Notes under the pieces: generated by a model
The model's database searches: none
Seen by the model: the letters and a program-made list of their open reading frames with translations, nothing else
Told to the model about the DNA's origin: nothing
Source: Flavobacterium sp. LPB0248
GTDB taxonomy: Bacteria > Bacteroidota > Bacteroidia > Flavobacteriales > Flavobacteriaceae
DNA length: 64,000 bases
Direction: 5' to 3'
Assembly: GCF_013388355.1 (NCBI RefSeq)
Contig: NZ_CP058246.1
Coordinates: 2,976,001-3,040,000, forward strand
Shown here: in pieces, positions 53,936-63,339 of the stretch
How positions within the stretch are numbered: the stretch's first letter is position 1
Layout of the letters: every line of letters begins with the position of its first letter
Made by a program: the position numbers and the translations under genes

Positions 53936-55726
53936 TTAATTGGTTTTGTAAAAGTCGACAATTTTTTTGGCTTTAGAAACACCTACAACGGCTGAAATTT
54001 CTTTTTCTGTAGCCAATTTCAATCTTTTAACACTTTTGAAATGTTGTATTAATGTTGTCATGGTTTTTTCGCCAATTCCCGGAATGCTTTCAACCGAAGA
54101 ATTAAGTGCCGATTTACTGCGTTTATCTCTATGAAATGTGATTCCGAATCTATGCGCTTCGTTTCTTAAATGCTGAATCACTTTTAAAGTTTCTGATTTT
54201 TTGTCTAAGTATAACGGAATCGAATCACCAGGATAGAAAAGTTCTTCCAAACGTTTTGCGATTCCAATGATTGCTACTTTTCCGCGTAAGCCTAAATCGT
54301 CGATACTTTTTAATGCTGCCGAAAGCTGTCCTTTTCCACCATCAATAATAATTAATTGCGGCAAAGGTTCGTTTTCATCCAATAATCTTTTGTAACGACG
54401 ATATACGATTTCGGTCATCGAAGCAAAGTCGTTTGGACCTTCAACGGTTTTAACATTAAAATGGCGGTAATCTTTTTTGCTCGGTTTTCCGTCTTTAAAA
54501 ACCACACAAGCCGCAACCGGATTGGTTCCCTGAATGTTGGAGTTATCAAAACACTCGATATGTCTTGGTTCAGACGGAAGACGTAAATCTTTTTGCATCT
54601 GCGCCATAATTCGATTTACATGACGATCGGGATCTACAATTTGCAATTGTTTTAATTGTTCGATTCGATAGAATTTAGCATTTCGAATAGACAAATCTAA
54701 AATCTGTTTTTTATCTCCAAGTTGCGGAACAGTAGTTTTGATGTTTTCGCCCAAATCCATTTCGAAAGGAACAATGATCTCTTTTGATAACAATTGAAAA
54801 CGCTCGCGAAGTTCTACAATAGCTAATTCTAATAATTCTTCATCGCTTTCGTCCAATTTTTTCTTCATCTCTAAAGTGTGCGAACGAATAATCGAACCAT
54901 GAGAAATCTGAAGGAAGTTGACAAAAGCGGCACTTTCGTCTGAAACAATAGAGAAAACATCAATATTGGTAATCTTCGGATTAATGATGGTCGATTTTGA
55001 TTGATAGTTTTCTAAAACCTCAATTTTCTCTTTTATTTTTTGTGCTTCTTCAAATTGTAAATTCTGCGCATAATTATTCATCAATTTCTTGAAATCCTTT
55101 AAGCTTTCTTTGAAGTTTCCTTTTAGGATTTCGCGAATAGCATTGACTTGTCTTTGGTATTCCTCCAAAGGTTCCAAACCTTCGCAAGGTCCTTTGCAAT
55201 TGCCAATGTGATATTCCAGACAAACTTTAAATTTTCCTGAATTAATATTCGATTGACTCAAGTCATAGTTACAAGTTCGAAGCGGATATAATTCTTTAAT
55301 TAAATCTAAAATAGTATGTACTGTCTTAAAACTGGTGTATGGACCAAAATATTCAGAACCATCTTTGACCATGTTTCGAGTTGAAAATATCCTCGAAAAA
55401 GGTTCTTTTTTAATACAGATCCATGGATACGTTTTGTCGTCACGAAGCAAAACATTGTATCGCGGCTGAAGTGTTTTAATTAAATTGTTTTCTAATAAAA
55501 GCGCATCTGTTTCGGTTGGAACTACAATGTGTTTTATCGTCACGATTTTTTTTACCAGAACGTTGGTTTTGGCAGTATCGTGAATTTTATTGAAATAGGA
55601 TGAAACCCTTTTTTTTAAATTTTTGGCTTTTCCGACATACAAGATTTTCCCGTCTTTATCATAATATTGATAAACGCCAGGATTATCGGGTAAGGTTATA
55701 ATTTGAAGTTCAAGAGGACTCTGCAT
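53936..55726 (-). CDS. uvrC: Excinuclease ABC subunit C
   Basis: The protein has 596 residues. It has the N-terminal GIY-YIG nuclease (GVYQYYDKDGKILYVGKAKN), a UVR motif (NNYAQNLQFEEAQKIKEKIE), the RNase H-like C-terminal nuclease (IECFDNSNIQGTNPVA, IIIDGGKGQL) and the helix-hairpin-helix end (SIPGIGEKTMTTLIQHF). It makes both incisions in nucleotide excision repair. Confidence 0.97.
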   Translation of the reverse strand: MQSPLELQIITLPDNPGVYQYYDKDGKILYVGKAKNLKKRVSSYFNKIHDTAKTNVLVKKIVTIKHIVVPTETDALLLENNLIKTLQPRYNVLLRDDKTYPWICIKKEPFSRIFSTRNMVKDGSEYFGPYTSFKTVHTILDLIKELYPLRTCNYDLSQSNINSGKFKVCLEYHIGNCKGPCEGLEPLEEYQRQVNAIREILKGNFKESLKDFKKLMNNYAQNLQFEEAQKIKEKIEVLENYQSKSTIINPKITNIDVFSIVSDESAAFVNFLQISHGSIIRSHTLEMKKKLDESDEELLELAIVELRERFQLLSKEIIVPFEMDLGENIKTTVPQLGDKKQILDLSIRNAKFYRIEQLKQLQIVDPDRHVNRIMAQMQKDLRLPSEPRHIECFDNSNIQGTNPVAACVVFKDGKPSKKDYRHFNVKTVEGPNDFASMTEIVYRRYKRLLDENEPLPQLIIIDGGKGQLSAALKSIDDLGLRGKVAIIGIAKRLEELFYPGDSIPLYLDKKSETLKVIQHLRNEAHRFGITFHRDKRSKSALNSSVESIPGIGEKTMTTLIQHFKSVKRLKLATEKEISAVVGVSKAKKIVDFYKTN

Positions 55727-55786
55727 AATTACAAAATTAAGCTATTGAGCTTAAAGTTTAAAATTCTTTTGATTTTCTTCTTCAAA

Positions 55787-55819
55787 AAAAGAGCCTTTTA
55801 TACTGTAAAAGGCTCTTTT
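55787..55819 (-). terminator. Terminator of the broken lipoprotein gene
   Basis: AAAAGAGCCTTTTA and TAAAAGGCTCTTTT form a perfect 14-base stem with a 5-base loop, upstream of uvrC. Confidence 0.85.
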
Positions 55820-55832
55820 GTAAAACATATTT

Positions 55833-56326
55833 TTATTTGATCGAAAAATATTCTGTTTGCAGTAAATGTGTTCTTTCGTCAAAAGTAAAATCTACATATT
55901 TAGCATCATCTTTTTTAATGTCGACTTTTAATCGGCTTCTTCCTATTTCTTTTTTATCAGCATTGAAAGCTTTTAAAATTAAATCGCCTTTAAAGTCATT
56001 TTTAGCTATTAAATAAATAGTCACTTTTTTTTCTTTGTCTTCACTAGAAGCATAAATTTTTTCGGCTTTGCAATCTTCAAAATTTGCTTTAAAAGAGGCT
56101 TCAGCAATTACATCAGATTGATTTATGCTTTCATTCATTCCAGAATTTATTCCTTTTATCACATCTCCAATACCTTTAGAAGCGCTTTTCCTGCGCCTTC
56201 AATTAATTTGGATTTTACAGCAATTACTTCATTTCCATCTTCTTCTGCTTCTTTCATTTTTTCTTCCTTGCTCATGCATGAAACCATAAGGGTCAACGCG
56301 CTAAGTAATATTAAAGTCTTTTTCAT
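55833..56326 (-). pseudogene. Lipoprotein gene interrupted by a frameshift
   Basis: The first frame, from ATG 56326 (MKKTLILLSALTLMVSC, a lipobox), stops at 56159. The second frame, down to 55833, reads straight on in sense: dropping two bases at the GCGC of 56182-56185 joins EGAGKA to SKGIGDVIKGINSG and gives a product of about 163 residues. This looks like a GC dinucleotide duplication. The product would be a small outer- or periplasmic-facing lipoprotein of unknown function. A real mutation, a sequencing error and two coupled genes are all possible, but a broken single gene is favoured because the second part lacks a signal peptide. Confidence 0.7.
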
Positions 56327-56432
56327 TCTTTTGGTAAATAGGTTATTATTTTGTTTATATAGGAATTTGTGTATTAAATCCAAAAGTATGAATTTAAAAT
56401 ATAATTTCTATATTTAGATTTTATAATTCTAC

Positions 56433-57410
56433 ATGAAAAATAGTGCTCCATTGGTTATTTTCGGCGAATCGATTTTGCCGGGAGAACATAGAACCATAAA
56501 CGTCGAAATTGCTAGACTGCATACTACAACTAAGTTGAATATTCCTGTTATTGTACGTCGTTCCAAACATGAAGGGCCGACTGTTTTATTTTCTGCTGGA
56601 ATTCATGGCGACGAAATTAACGGTGTCGAAATTGTTCGTCAGATTATCAGTAAAAAAATCAACAGACCGTCGCGAGGGACTATTATCTGCATTCCGGTAA
56701 TCAATATGTACGGATTTGTGAACAAATCTCGCGAATTTCCAGACGGACGTGATTTGAATCGTGTTTTTCCAGGAAGCAAAAAAGGTTCACTTGCCAGTCG
56801 ATTTGCGTATCATATTGTCGAAGAAATTTTACCGATTTTAGATTATGCTGTCGATTTTCATGCAGGTGGTGCAAGCCGTTTTAATGCTCCGCAGATTAGA
56901 ATTACAGAGAATAATCCTGAACTGAAAGTTTTGGCCGATATTTTTAATGCGCCCTTTACATTGTATTCTAAAAACATAAATGGATCTTTTAGAAAAACTT
57001 CTGAAAATGCCAATGTGAAAATGTTGCTTTTTGAAGGCGGAAAATCATTAGACATCAATAACGAAATTGCAAATCAAGGTGTTTTAGGAACCAAACGTTT
57101 GCTTCATTATTTAGAAATGCTCGATTCTAAACAAATTGCTGAGCCAGCTTTGACTCCTTCCATTTATATAAAACAGTCGGTTTGGCTTCGTGCAAAATGT
57201 TCTGGCTTACTTCATGATTTTAATTTGGTTGGGAAATTTGTAACCAAAGGCACAATCCTGGCAATCATTACAGATCCGTTTGGTAAATTTGAGCAAAAAG
57301 TAAAAGCGCCCCATGATGGTTATGTAATTAATGCCAATCATTCGCCAATTGTTTATGAAGGCGACGCAATCTATCATTTATCTAAAATTCCAGACAATGC
57401 CGACGAGTAA
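56433..57410 (+). CDS. Succinylglutamate desuccinylase/aspartoacylase-like metallohydrolase
   Basis: The protein has 325 residues, M14-like fold. Zn ligands are visible in IHGDEINGVE (HxxE) and VDFHAGG. FPDGRDLNRVFPGSKKGS is the family's substrate-binding stretch. A C-terminal beta domain follows (HDFNLVGKFVTKGTILAIIT). Such enzymes deacylate N-acyl amino acids or trim C-terminal residues, as RimB-like proteins do. The substrate is unknown. The next gene starts inside its 3' end. Confidence 0.88.
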   Translation: MKNSAPLVIFGESILPGEHRTINVEIARLHTTTKLNIPVIVRRSKHEGPTVLFSAGIHGDEINGVEIVRQIISKKINRPSRGTIICIPVINMYGFVNKSREFPDGRDLNRVFPGSKKGSLASRFAYHIVEEILPILDYAVDFHAGGASRFNAPQIRITENNPELKVLADIFNAPFTLYSKNINGSFRKTSENANVKMLLFEGGKSLDINNEIANQGVLGTKRLLHYLEMLDSKQIAEPALTPSIYIKQSVWLRAKCSGLLHDFNLVGKFVTKGTILAIITDPFGKFEQKVKAPHDGYVINANHSPIVYEGDAIYHLSKIPDNADE

Positions 57411-57966
57411 AAAAGAACTCCGACTAGAATATAAAAATTTCCGTAAAGCGCTTTCTTTTGAAGATATAGAAGAAAAAAGTTTGGCAATTGCCAATCAATT
57501 AATTCAAATGCCAATTTGGGATAAAAGTTATTATCATGTTTTTCTTCCGATTGAAGAACATAAGGAAGTGAATACCGAATATATTCTGCATTTGCTTTCT
57601 GGAAAAGACAAAGAAATTCTGATTTCTAAAAGTGATTTCGAATCCAGAAAAATGACTCATTTTCTTTTAACAGATAATACCAAAATCAAAAAGAACGAAT
57701 ACAATATTCCGGAACCAGTTGACGGAATCGAAATTCCTTCGTCTAAAGTTGAAGTTGTTTTTGTACCGCTTTTGGCTTTTGATGTTTTTGGAAATCGAAT
57801 TGGTTATGGAAAAGGTTTCTACGATAAATTCCTTGCCGAATGCAAACCAGAAACCGTCAAAATCGGACTTTCTTTTTTTGAAGCCGTAAACCAGATTGAT
57901 GATGTTTTTGAATCGGATATTAAATTGGATTATTGTGTAACACCAGAGAAGATTTATCAGTTTTAG
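57397..57966 (+). CDS. 5-Formyltetrahydrofolate cyclo-ligase
   Basis: From ATG 57397 the protein has 189 residues and starts MPTSKKELRLEYKNFRKALS. It overlaps the previous gene by 14 bases. An upstream in-frame start at 57331 would add 22 residues and overlap more. The signature VPLLAFDVFGNRIGYGKGFY is present. It converts 5-formyl-THF to 5,10-methenyl-THF. Confidence 0.92.
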   Translation: MPTSKKELRLEYKNFRKALSFEDIEEKSLAIANQLIQMPIWDKSYYHVFLPIEEHKEVNTEYILHLLSGKDKEILISKSDFESRKMTHFLLTDNTKIKKNEYNIPEPVDGIEIPSSKVEVVFVPLLAFDVFGNRIGYGKGFYDKFLAECKPETVKIGLSFFEAVNQIDDVFESDIKLDYCVTPEKIYQF

Positions 57967-58272
57967 TCTAGCTGAAAAAAAATAATGCCACTCCCGATAG
58001 CTATCGGGATAAAGGATTAGAAAAGATTAATCCATTTAATCATTTTAATCTGTGGCAAAAAAATCTTTGTATTTCACAAAAAATATTTCATACCAAATCC
58101 CTTTAAAAATAGGGGTTTCTCATTTTATTTTCACGTAAGAAAAATATTTGTAAAAAATTTGGCACGGTTTTGATACTTCGAAAAATTGCAAATAATCGCC
58201 TCTAGTACATCCGGAATGCTAGTCCTTATTTGAAGCCTATAACCTTTTATTAATTTTTTAAAAACTTACTTT
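57967..58272. other. 306-base intergenic region upstream of the VWA lipoprotein gene
   Basis: It holds the GCCAC...GTGGC palindromic element (57987-58056). The remaining 216 bases are A+T-rich with a short hairpin word (CTAG...CTAG near 58202-58226). No clear -33/-7 pair was found. Confidence 0.5.
57987..58056. repeat. Palindrome-containing dispersed element, GCCAC...GTGGC ends (copy 2)
   Basis: It starts GCCAC, holds the perfect 18-base palindrome TCCCGATAGCTATCGGGA (57992-58009), then AATCATTTTAATCTGTGGC. It matches the left half of the element at 3640 in order and orientation. Confidence 0.8.
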
Positions 58273-59820
58273 ATGAGAAATCTTAATTTCTTTATGATGG
58301 CATTCCTTGTACTTACTATTTTTAGCTGTAAGAAAGCGTATGCACCAGACCAAAGTTACGAGACAGTTGATTCTGCTGCAGCTGTAATAGATGCAATTCC
58401 AGAGGAAATGTACATTGAACCAAATACAGAAAGCTATGCAGGATTAGAAGAGAATCCTTTTGAATCTCCGGTCAAAGAACCGCTTTCTACTTTTTCTATT
58501 GATGTTGATAATGCATCTTACACCAATATTCGTCGATTTATAAACGAAGGGCAAAAAGTTCCAAAAGATGCCGTTCGTGTAGAAGAAATGATCAATTTCT
58601 TTAAATACAGATATCCACAGCCAGATGGCCAGCATCCGTTTGCAATTAATACAGAATACAGTGATTGTCCGTGGAATAAAAACAGTCGATTGTTAAAGAT
58701 TGGTTTGCAGGGAAAGAATGTTCCAATGGCAAATTTGCCGGCTTCCAATCTGGTTTTTTTAGTGGATGTTTCTGGTTCTATGGATGAACCAAATAAATTG
58801 CCTTTGCTTAAAGAATCCATGAAAATTTTGGTAAAAGAACTTCGAAGCATTGATAAAGTTTCGATTGTAGTTTATGCAGGATCCGCAGGAGTAGTTTTGG
58901 AACCAACTTCTGGCGATAATAAAGATGAAATTATAGATGCTTTTGACGATTTGCATGCTGGAGGAAGTACAGCAGGAGGAGAGGGAATCGAATTGGCGTA
59001 CAAACTTGCACAACAAAATTTTATTAAAGAGGGAAATAATAGAGTGGTAATAGCTACAGATGGTGATTTTAATGTTGGCGCTTCTTCAGATGATGATATG
59101 CTAAAATTGATTGAACAAAAAAGAGAATCTGGAGTTTTCTTAACCGTTTTAGGATTTGGAATGGGGAATTACAAAGACAGTAAAATGGAAATTCTTGCCG
59201 ATAAAGGAAATGGAAATTACGCGTATATAGATAATATTCAGGAAGCAAATCGTTTTCTTGGGAAAGAATTTAAGGGATCTATGTTTGCTATCGCGAAAGA
59301 TGTAAAAATTCAAATTGAGTTTAATCCAAAACATGTTCAGGCATATCGATTGATTGGTTATGAAAACCGAAAACTGAATGCAGAAGATTTTAAAAATGAT
59401 AAAATTGATGCGGGCGAATTGGGAAGCGGACATTCAGTTACAGCTTTGTATGAAATCGTTCCAATAGGTGTAGAAAGTGACTATGTTCCGTCAGATCTGA
59501 AATACACTAAAACAAAACAAACTGAGGGAAATTACAGTGATGAATTGGCTACAGTAAAATTTAGATATAAAAAACCTGATGGCAACAAAAGTATTGAAAT
59601 AGTAAATGTTATACCAGATCAGAAAACAGATTTAGAAAATAGTTCTCCTGATTTTAAATTTACAACTGCGGTTTCTTGGTTCGGATTAAAATTGCGTGAA
59701 TCAAAATATATAGCCAACAGTTCAAGTTCGGATATTAAAAGACTGGCAAAATCTGGTTTGTCAAATGACGAAGACGGCTACAGATCTGAATTTGTACGAT
59801 TGGTTGATGCAATAAACTAA
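58273..59820 (+). CDS. VWA-domain lipoprotein (YfbK-like)
   Basis: The protein has 515 residues with a lipobox (TIFSCKK). Domains in order: an N-terminal VWA-associated domain (PLSTFSIDVDNASYTNIRRF), a von Willebrand A domain (about 160-335) with an intact MIDAS (DVSGSMD, GGSTAGGEG, ATDGDFN), and a C-terminal DUF3520-type domain. Family members sit in the periplasm and their function is unclear. It converges with the bat operon, which also encodes VWA proteins. Confidence 0.9.
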   Translation: MRNLNFFMMAFLVLTIFSCKKAYAPDQSYETVDSAAAVIDAIPEEMYIEPNTESYAGLEENPFESPVKEPLSTFSIDVDNASYTNIRRFINEGQKVPKDAVRVEEMINFFKYRYPQPDGQHPFAINTEYSDCPWNKNSRLLKIGLQGKNVPMANLPASNLVFLVDVSGSMDEPNKLPLLKESMKILVKELRSIDKVSIVVYAGSAGVVLEPTSGDNKDEIIDAFDDLHAGGSTAGGEGIELAYKLAQQNFIKEGNNRVVIATDGDFNVGASSDDDMLKLIEQKRESGVFLTVLGFGMGNYKDSKMEILADKGNGNYAYIDNIQEANRFLGKEFKGSMFAIAKDVKIQIEFNPKHVQAYRLIGYENRKLNAEDFKNDKIDAGELGSGHSVTALYEIVPIGVESDYVPSDLKYTKTKQTEGNYSDELATVKFRYKKPDGNKSIEIVNVIPDQKTDLENSSPDFKFTTAVSWFGLKLRESKYIANSSSSDIKRLAKSGLSNDEDGYRSEFVRLVDAIN

Positions 59821-59837
59821 TTCAAATTCCAAAAAAG

Positions 59838-59882
59838 AAAAATTCCAAACTCCAACTTAAAATTGGAATTTGGAATTTTTTA
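59838..59882. terminator. Bidirectional terminator / AATTCCAAA repeat
   Basis: AAAAATTCCAAACTCCAA and TTGGAATTTGGAATTTTT pair with two mismatches around a short loop, between convergent genes. The sequence type is also a common flavobacterial intergenic repeat. Confidence 0.75.
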
Positions 59883-59901
59883 TTTGAATATTTTTAAAAC
59901 C

Positions 59902-60648
59902 TTATTTTACTTCTTTGATTGTTGCCGATTCAATCCAGCCTTGAGTTCCATCTGTCAATTCGATTTTTTTCCAGCCCGCAACACTTTCCAAAACATAAAC
60001 TTTTGCTCCTTCGTGCAATAAAATAATTCCGTTCGAAGATTTTTGAGGCTCATGTCTCACTTGGCTTAATTCCGAAAAAACAATGGCAACACGATCGTTT
60101 TCAAAATGACTTTTTTCAGACATTCCAGCTGAAATGCTTAAAGCAAAAGCTACCAAAATGATAAACATTCCGACAAAATAAATTCTTTTTGCAATTGTAG
60201 CGCTCGAAAAATAATATCCAATAAAACTCAATAAAAACACAAAACCAAGTACAACAGAAATTTTAGCCCAAGTATTATAATCAAAAATGGAAGTAAAGTT
60301 CTGAATCAGTTTTGCAAAACCTACTTTCGGAACTTCTTTGATTTCGTCAATAGTTAGTTTTTTGGCAAACTTTAAATTGTTTAAAGTCTCAGGATCGTTT
60401 GGTTTAAGAACCAAAGCTTTTTCATAATTATAAATTGAAGGTGCAACTTGATTTAGTTTGTAATAACAATTTCCAAGATTAAAATACACTTCGGCAGAAT
60501 GTAATTTATCTTCCTTTATGATGTTCTCATAAACCTGTGCTGCTTCTTTATATTGCCCTTTTTGGTACAGTGCATTGGCCGATTCAAAACGACCTTGCGC
60601 AAAGAAAACCTGCGAGATGAATAAAAAGAGATATAGTATGTTTTTCAT
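59902..60648 (-). CDS. batE: BatE-like TPR/SH3 membrane protein
   Basis: The protein has 248 residues. A signal peptide (ends near FFAQG) is followed by TPR repeats (ANALYQKGQYKEAAQVYENI, VYFNLGNCYYKLNQ), two membrane helices (about 130-150 and 155-175), and a bacterial SH3 domain at the C-terminus (KVYVLESVAGWKKIELTDG). It is the last gene of the bat operon. Confidence 0.87.
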   Translation of the reverse strand: MKNILYLFLFISQVFFAQGRFESANALYQKGQYKEAAQVYENIIKEDKLHSAEVYFNLGNCYYKLNQVAPSIYNYEKALVLKPNDPETLNNLKFAKKLTIDEIKEVPKVGFAKLIQNFTSIFDYNTWAKISVVLGFVFLLSFIGYYFSSATIAKRIYFVGMFIILVAFALSISAGMSEKSHFENDRVAIVFSELSQVRHEPQKSSNGIILLHEGAKVYVLESVAGWKKIELTDGTQGWIESATIKEVK

Positions 60649-60660
60649 CTTATTTTGTTT

Positions 60661-60693
60661 AAACCTGACAGGTTTTCAAAACCTGTCAGGTTT
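60661..60693. terminator. Hairpin of the AAACCTGTCGGGTTT family (copy C)
   Basis: AAACCTGACAGGTTT and AAACCTGTCAGGTTT form a perfect 15-base stem between batD and batE, followed by TGTTTT. It lies inside the operon, so it may attenuate batE. Confidence 0.7.
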
Positions 60694-60705
60694 GTTTTAT
60701 TACGT

Positions 60706-62451
60706 TTAAACAATCTGTTTTTCTAATTCAGAAATAATCATAACCGCTTTATCATAATCCTGCTGAATTGAAGCGCTCGATGCTGGTGCATAACGTGCAA
60801 ACTCGCAGTTTTCAGTCAAAGCAATAAAATTCTGAACTGTTTCTGCATTTGCATTTCTAGATAACAATAACTCTCTAATATTGTCTTTGCTCATTTCTGA
60901 AGTTTCAATATGTAGTTTTGCTTTCAAGAAATTATGCATTGCTTTTTCAAGTGCGATATAGAAAGGCTCTTTATTGTTAAGATGTTTCTTCGCTTGCGAT
61001 AAATATTTCTTAGCCAGCTTATTGTTCATTCTAATTCTGTTTCCAGTAACATCACTATCCATAGCCTCTTTTTTCTTTCTAGCTAAAATGATTATCGGAA
61101 TAATGATAAATGGAGCTAACAATAATCCTAAATATAGATTTGAATCATAAAAATCTTTTTTCGCAATAGGAATTAATATTGTTTTAGGTTTTATGTTTTT
61201 GAATTGATCAGCTTTGGCTACAACATTTTTAGATGCTGCTCCTGTATTTGCTTCCGCTGGCGTTGGTCCGTCTAAAACATCAACCATAATTTCTTTTGAA
61301 GTAATGGTTTTATATGTGCCAGTACTCAAATCAAAATAAGAAAACTGCATTGGTTTGATCGCATATTTTCCTCTGTATTGCGGTACAATAGTATATTTAT
61401 CTGTAATTCTTCCAGACATACCAGTAAGAGAAGTGGTTACGCTTTCATCATGAACAGGATCATACATTTCTAATGCATTTGGAACAACTGGTTTAGGAAG
61501 TGTAAATAACTTCATATTTCCGCTACCTTGTGCGCTTACGATTAAGTCAAGTCCTTCACCATTTTTAAGTGTTGTTTTTGATGGAGTAACGGTAAAATTA
61601 AATCTTCCGACAGCACCCGTAAATCCTTCTGGTTTGTTGGTTTCTGGAAGCGGTCGCACATTGATTGTTTTTGCTCCAGCAGAAACCACTTTATTGTCTT
61701 CTGCAATAATCATTTGACCAAACATGTCACGACGATTTGTTGGTAACTGTACGCCAATATCTAGTGAAAGAGGTTCAATTGTAAGTCTTCCTGATTTTTG
61801 AGGATATAGAATAGTCTTTTTTAAGATTACATAATAAGCTTGCTGACCTTGGTAAGAACCTTGCTGTACAGAAAGTTGCTTAACATCAATGTTCTGATTC
61901 CAAAAATCATTGTATTTAGGTTTTGCCAATTCTTTAAAACCAGTAACACCAATATTATTGAAATACAGTTTGTAAACGACTGTAATAGGTTCGTTTAAGT
62001 ACGGATTTGTTTTTGAGATTTCGGCAACAAGTTCCAATAATTCATTTCCAGATCCTTGAGGTCTGTCATTTGGATCTCTTTCCTGAGCCACAGCATTGGT
62101 TACTGTAACCTTTATCGGATTGGTTTTGTAAACCTGTCCATTGAATTCTATAGCGGCCTGTTTTATTGTTAAGGCACCTTTTCTTTCAGGTTGTAAGATA
62201 TAGGAGTATATTTTTTGAAAAGAACTGCGTCCGTTTATCCAAGACTGGCTAATCTGTTGGCTTGGCCCCGCAACCATTTTAAATCCGTCAAAAGAAGGTT
62301 GCTCGAAATTATCTCCGTCCACATTCATGATGAAGTCTATGCGAAGTCTTTCATTTATTCCAAGCGAGTTTTTGCTGACTCTGGCTTCAAATTGTACTTG
62401 AGCCATAAGTCCTTGAAAAGTGATTAGAAATAGAATTAAATATCTTTTCAT
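60706..62451 (-). CDS. batD: BatD aerotolerance protein
   Basis: The protein has 581 residues with a signal peptide (MKRYLILFLITFQGLMAQ). It has a long periplasmic beta-rich region with BatD features (FEARVSKNSLGINERLRIDF, LPETNKPEGFTGAVGRF), one membrane helix (about residues 425-445, LGLLLAPFIIIPIIIL) and a cytoplasmic helical tail. The bat genes were first linked to aerotolerance in Bacteroides. Biochemical function is unclear. Confidence 0.93.
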   Translation of the reverse strand: MKRYLILFLITFQGLMAQVQFEARVSKNSLGINERLRIDFIMNVDGDNFEQPSFDGFKMVAGPSQQISQSWINGRSSFQKIYSYILQPERKGALTIKQAAIEFNGQVYKTNPIKVTVTNAVAQERDPNDRPQGSGNELLELVAEISKTNPYLNEPITVVYKLYFNNIGVTGFKELAKPKYNDFWNQNIDVKQLSVQQGSYQGQQAYYVILKKTILYPQKSGRLTIEPLSLDIGVQLPTNRRDMFGQMIIAEDNKVVSAGAKTINVRPLPETNKPEGFTGAVGRFNFTVTPSKTTLKNGEGLDLIVSAQGSGNMKLFTLPKPVVPNALEMYDPVHDESVTTSLTGMSGRITDKYTIVPQYRGKYAIKPMQFSYFDLSTGTYKTITSKEIMVDVLDGPTPAEANTGAASKNVVAKADQFKNIKPKTILIPIAKKDFYDSNLYLGLLLAPFIIIPIIILARKKKEAMDSDVTGNRIRMNNKLAKKYLSQAKKHLNNKEPFYIALEKAMHNFLKAKLHIETSEMSKDNIRELLLSRNANAETVQNFIALTENCEFARYAPASSASIQQDYDKAVMIISELEKQIV

Positions 62452-62538
62452 TACTTGTTTTAGTCGTTGTTTGTTTAACTGTTAAACCGTTTAATCGTTT
62501 TGTAATAACAAATAAACGATTAAACGATTCAACTTATT

Positions 62539-63300
62539 TTACCAGTCTTTTTCTGTTTTCTTAGGACTGCCTTTTACTTTTTGAGCGTTTACTTTATCCT
62601 GAATTTTCTTCTCCTCATTATTCACTGCATCCAATAAATTCTGAACACGTTCTTTTGATATTCCTCCAGGCTGTGGTTTTGGTTCTCCTTTATTATCAGA
62701 CTTGTCGTCTTTCTTAGGATCATTTTGGCCATCTTTTTTGTCTTTGTCTGGATCGCCTTTATCGTCTTTTTTATCCTTGTCTTTATCTTTATTTTTATCC
62801 TTGTCCTTGTCTTTGTTTTTATCCTTATCCTTGTCTTTGTCCTTATTTTTATCTTTCTGATCGTTTTTAGGAGGATTTTCTTTTAGCTTTTGTTTGGCAT
62901 AAGCATAGTTGTAACGCGTTTCTTCATCGGTTGGATCGTTACGAAGCGCTTGTTTGTAAGCTTCAACTGCTTGAGTATAATCTTTCTCTTTCATGAAAGT
63001 ATTTCCAAGGTTATGATAAGCTTTGTGTTTTTCAGGTCTTGTTTTGGCATTTTTTATCGCTTTCGCGTAAGCAAATTTAGCTTCCGAAATCTGATTTTGT
63101 CTGTAAATCGTATTTCCTAAATTATAAGGAGCTGCTGATTTTTTAGGAAATTTTGATTCCGAAATTCTATAGTTTGCCTCAGCATCAGTAAATTTATTCT
63201 GTTTATATTCTTCATTCCCAGCAGGCAACGTTTTGTCTTTTTCTTGAGCAGAAACTGCAAAAGAAACCGTTAGTAAAATATAAAGGAGTAAATTTTTCAT
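62539..63300 (-). CDS. batC: BatC TPR protein with a charged repeat region
   Basis: From ATG 63300 the protein has 253 residues and a signal peptide (MKNLLLYILLTVSFAVSAQ). An extension to 63339 is unlikely. TPR units span residues 25-150 (AAPYNLGNTIYRQNQISEA, AYHNLGNTFMKEKDYTQA). Residues about 155-215 are an almost pure Lys-Asp tract with a KDKDKN period. The rest is Gly/Pro/Lys rich. Confidence 0.9.
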   Translation of the reverse strand: MKNLLLYILLTVSFAVSAQEKDKTLPAGNEEYKQNKFTDAEANYRISESKFPKKSAAPYNLGNTIYRQNQISEAKFAYAKAIKNAKTRPEKHKAYHNLGNTFMKEKDYTQAVEAYKQALRNDPTDEETRYNYAYAKQKLKENPPKNDQKDKNKDKDKDKDKNKDKDKDKNKDKDKDKKDDKGDPDKDKKDGQNDPKKDDKSDNKGEPKPQPGGISKERVQNLLDAVNNEEKKIQDKVNAQKVKGSPKKTEKDW

Positions 63301-63339
63301 TCTAATTTTGTTTTCTGTTCTGAATTTCACTCTGAACAT

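Noticed and set aside
62700-62875. Regular 18-base repeats that could suggest a CRISPR array
   Set aside because: The period encodes a continuous Lys/Asp tract inside batC, there are no spacers, and no cas genes are present.
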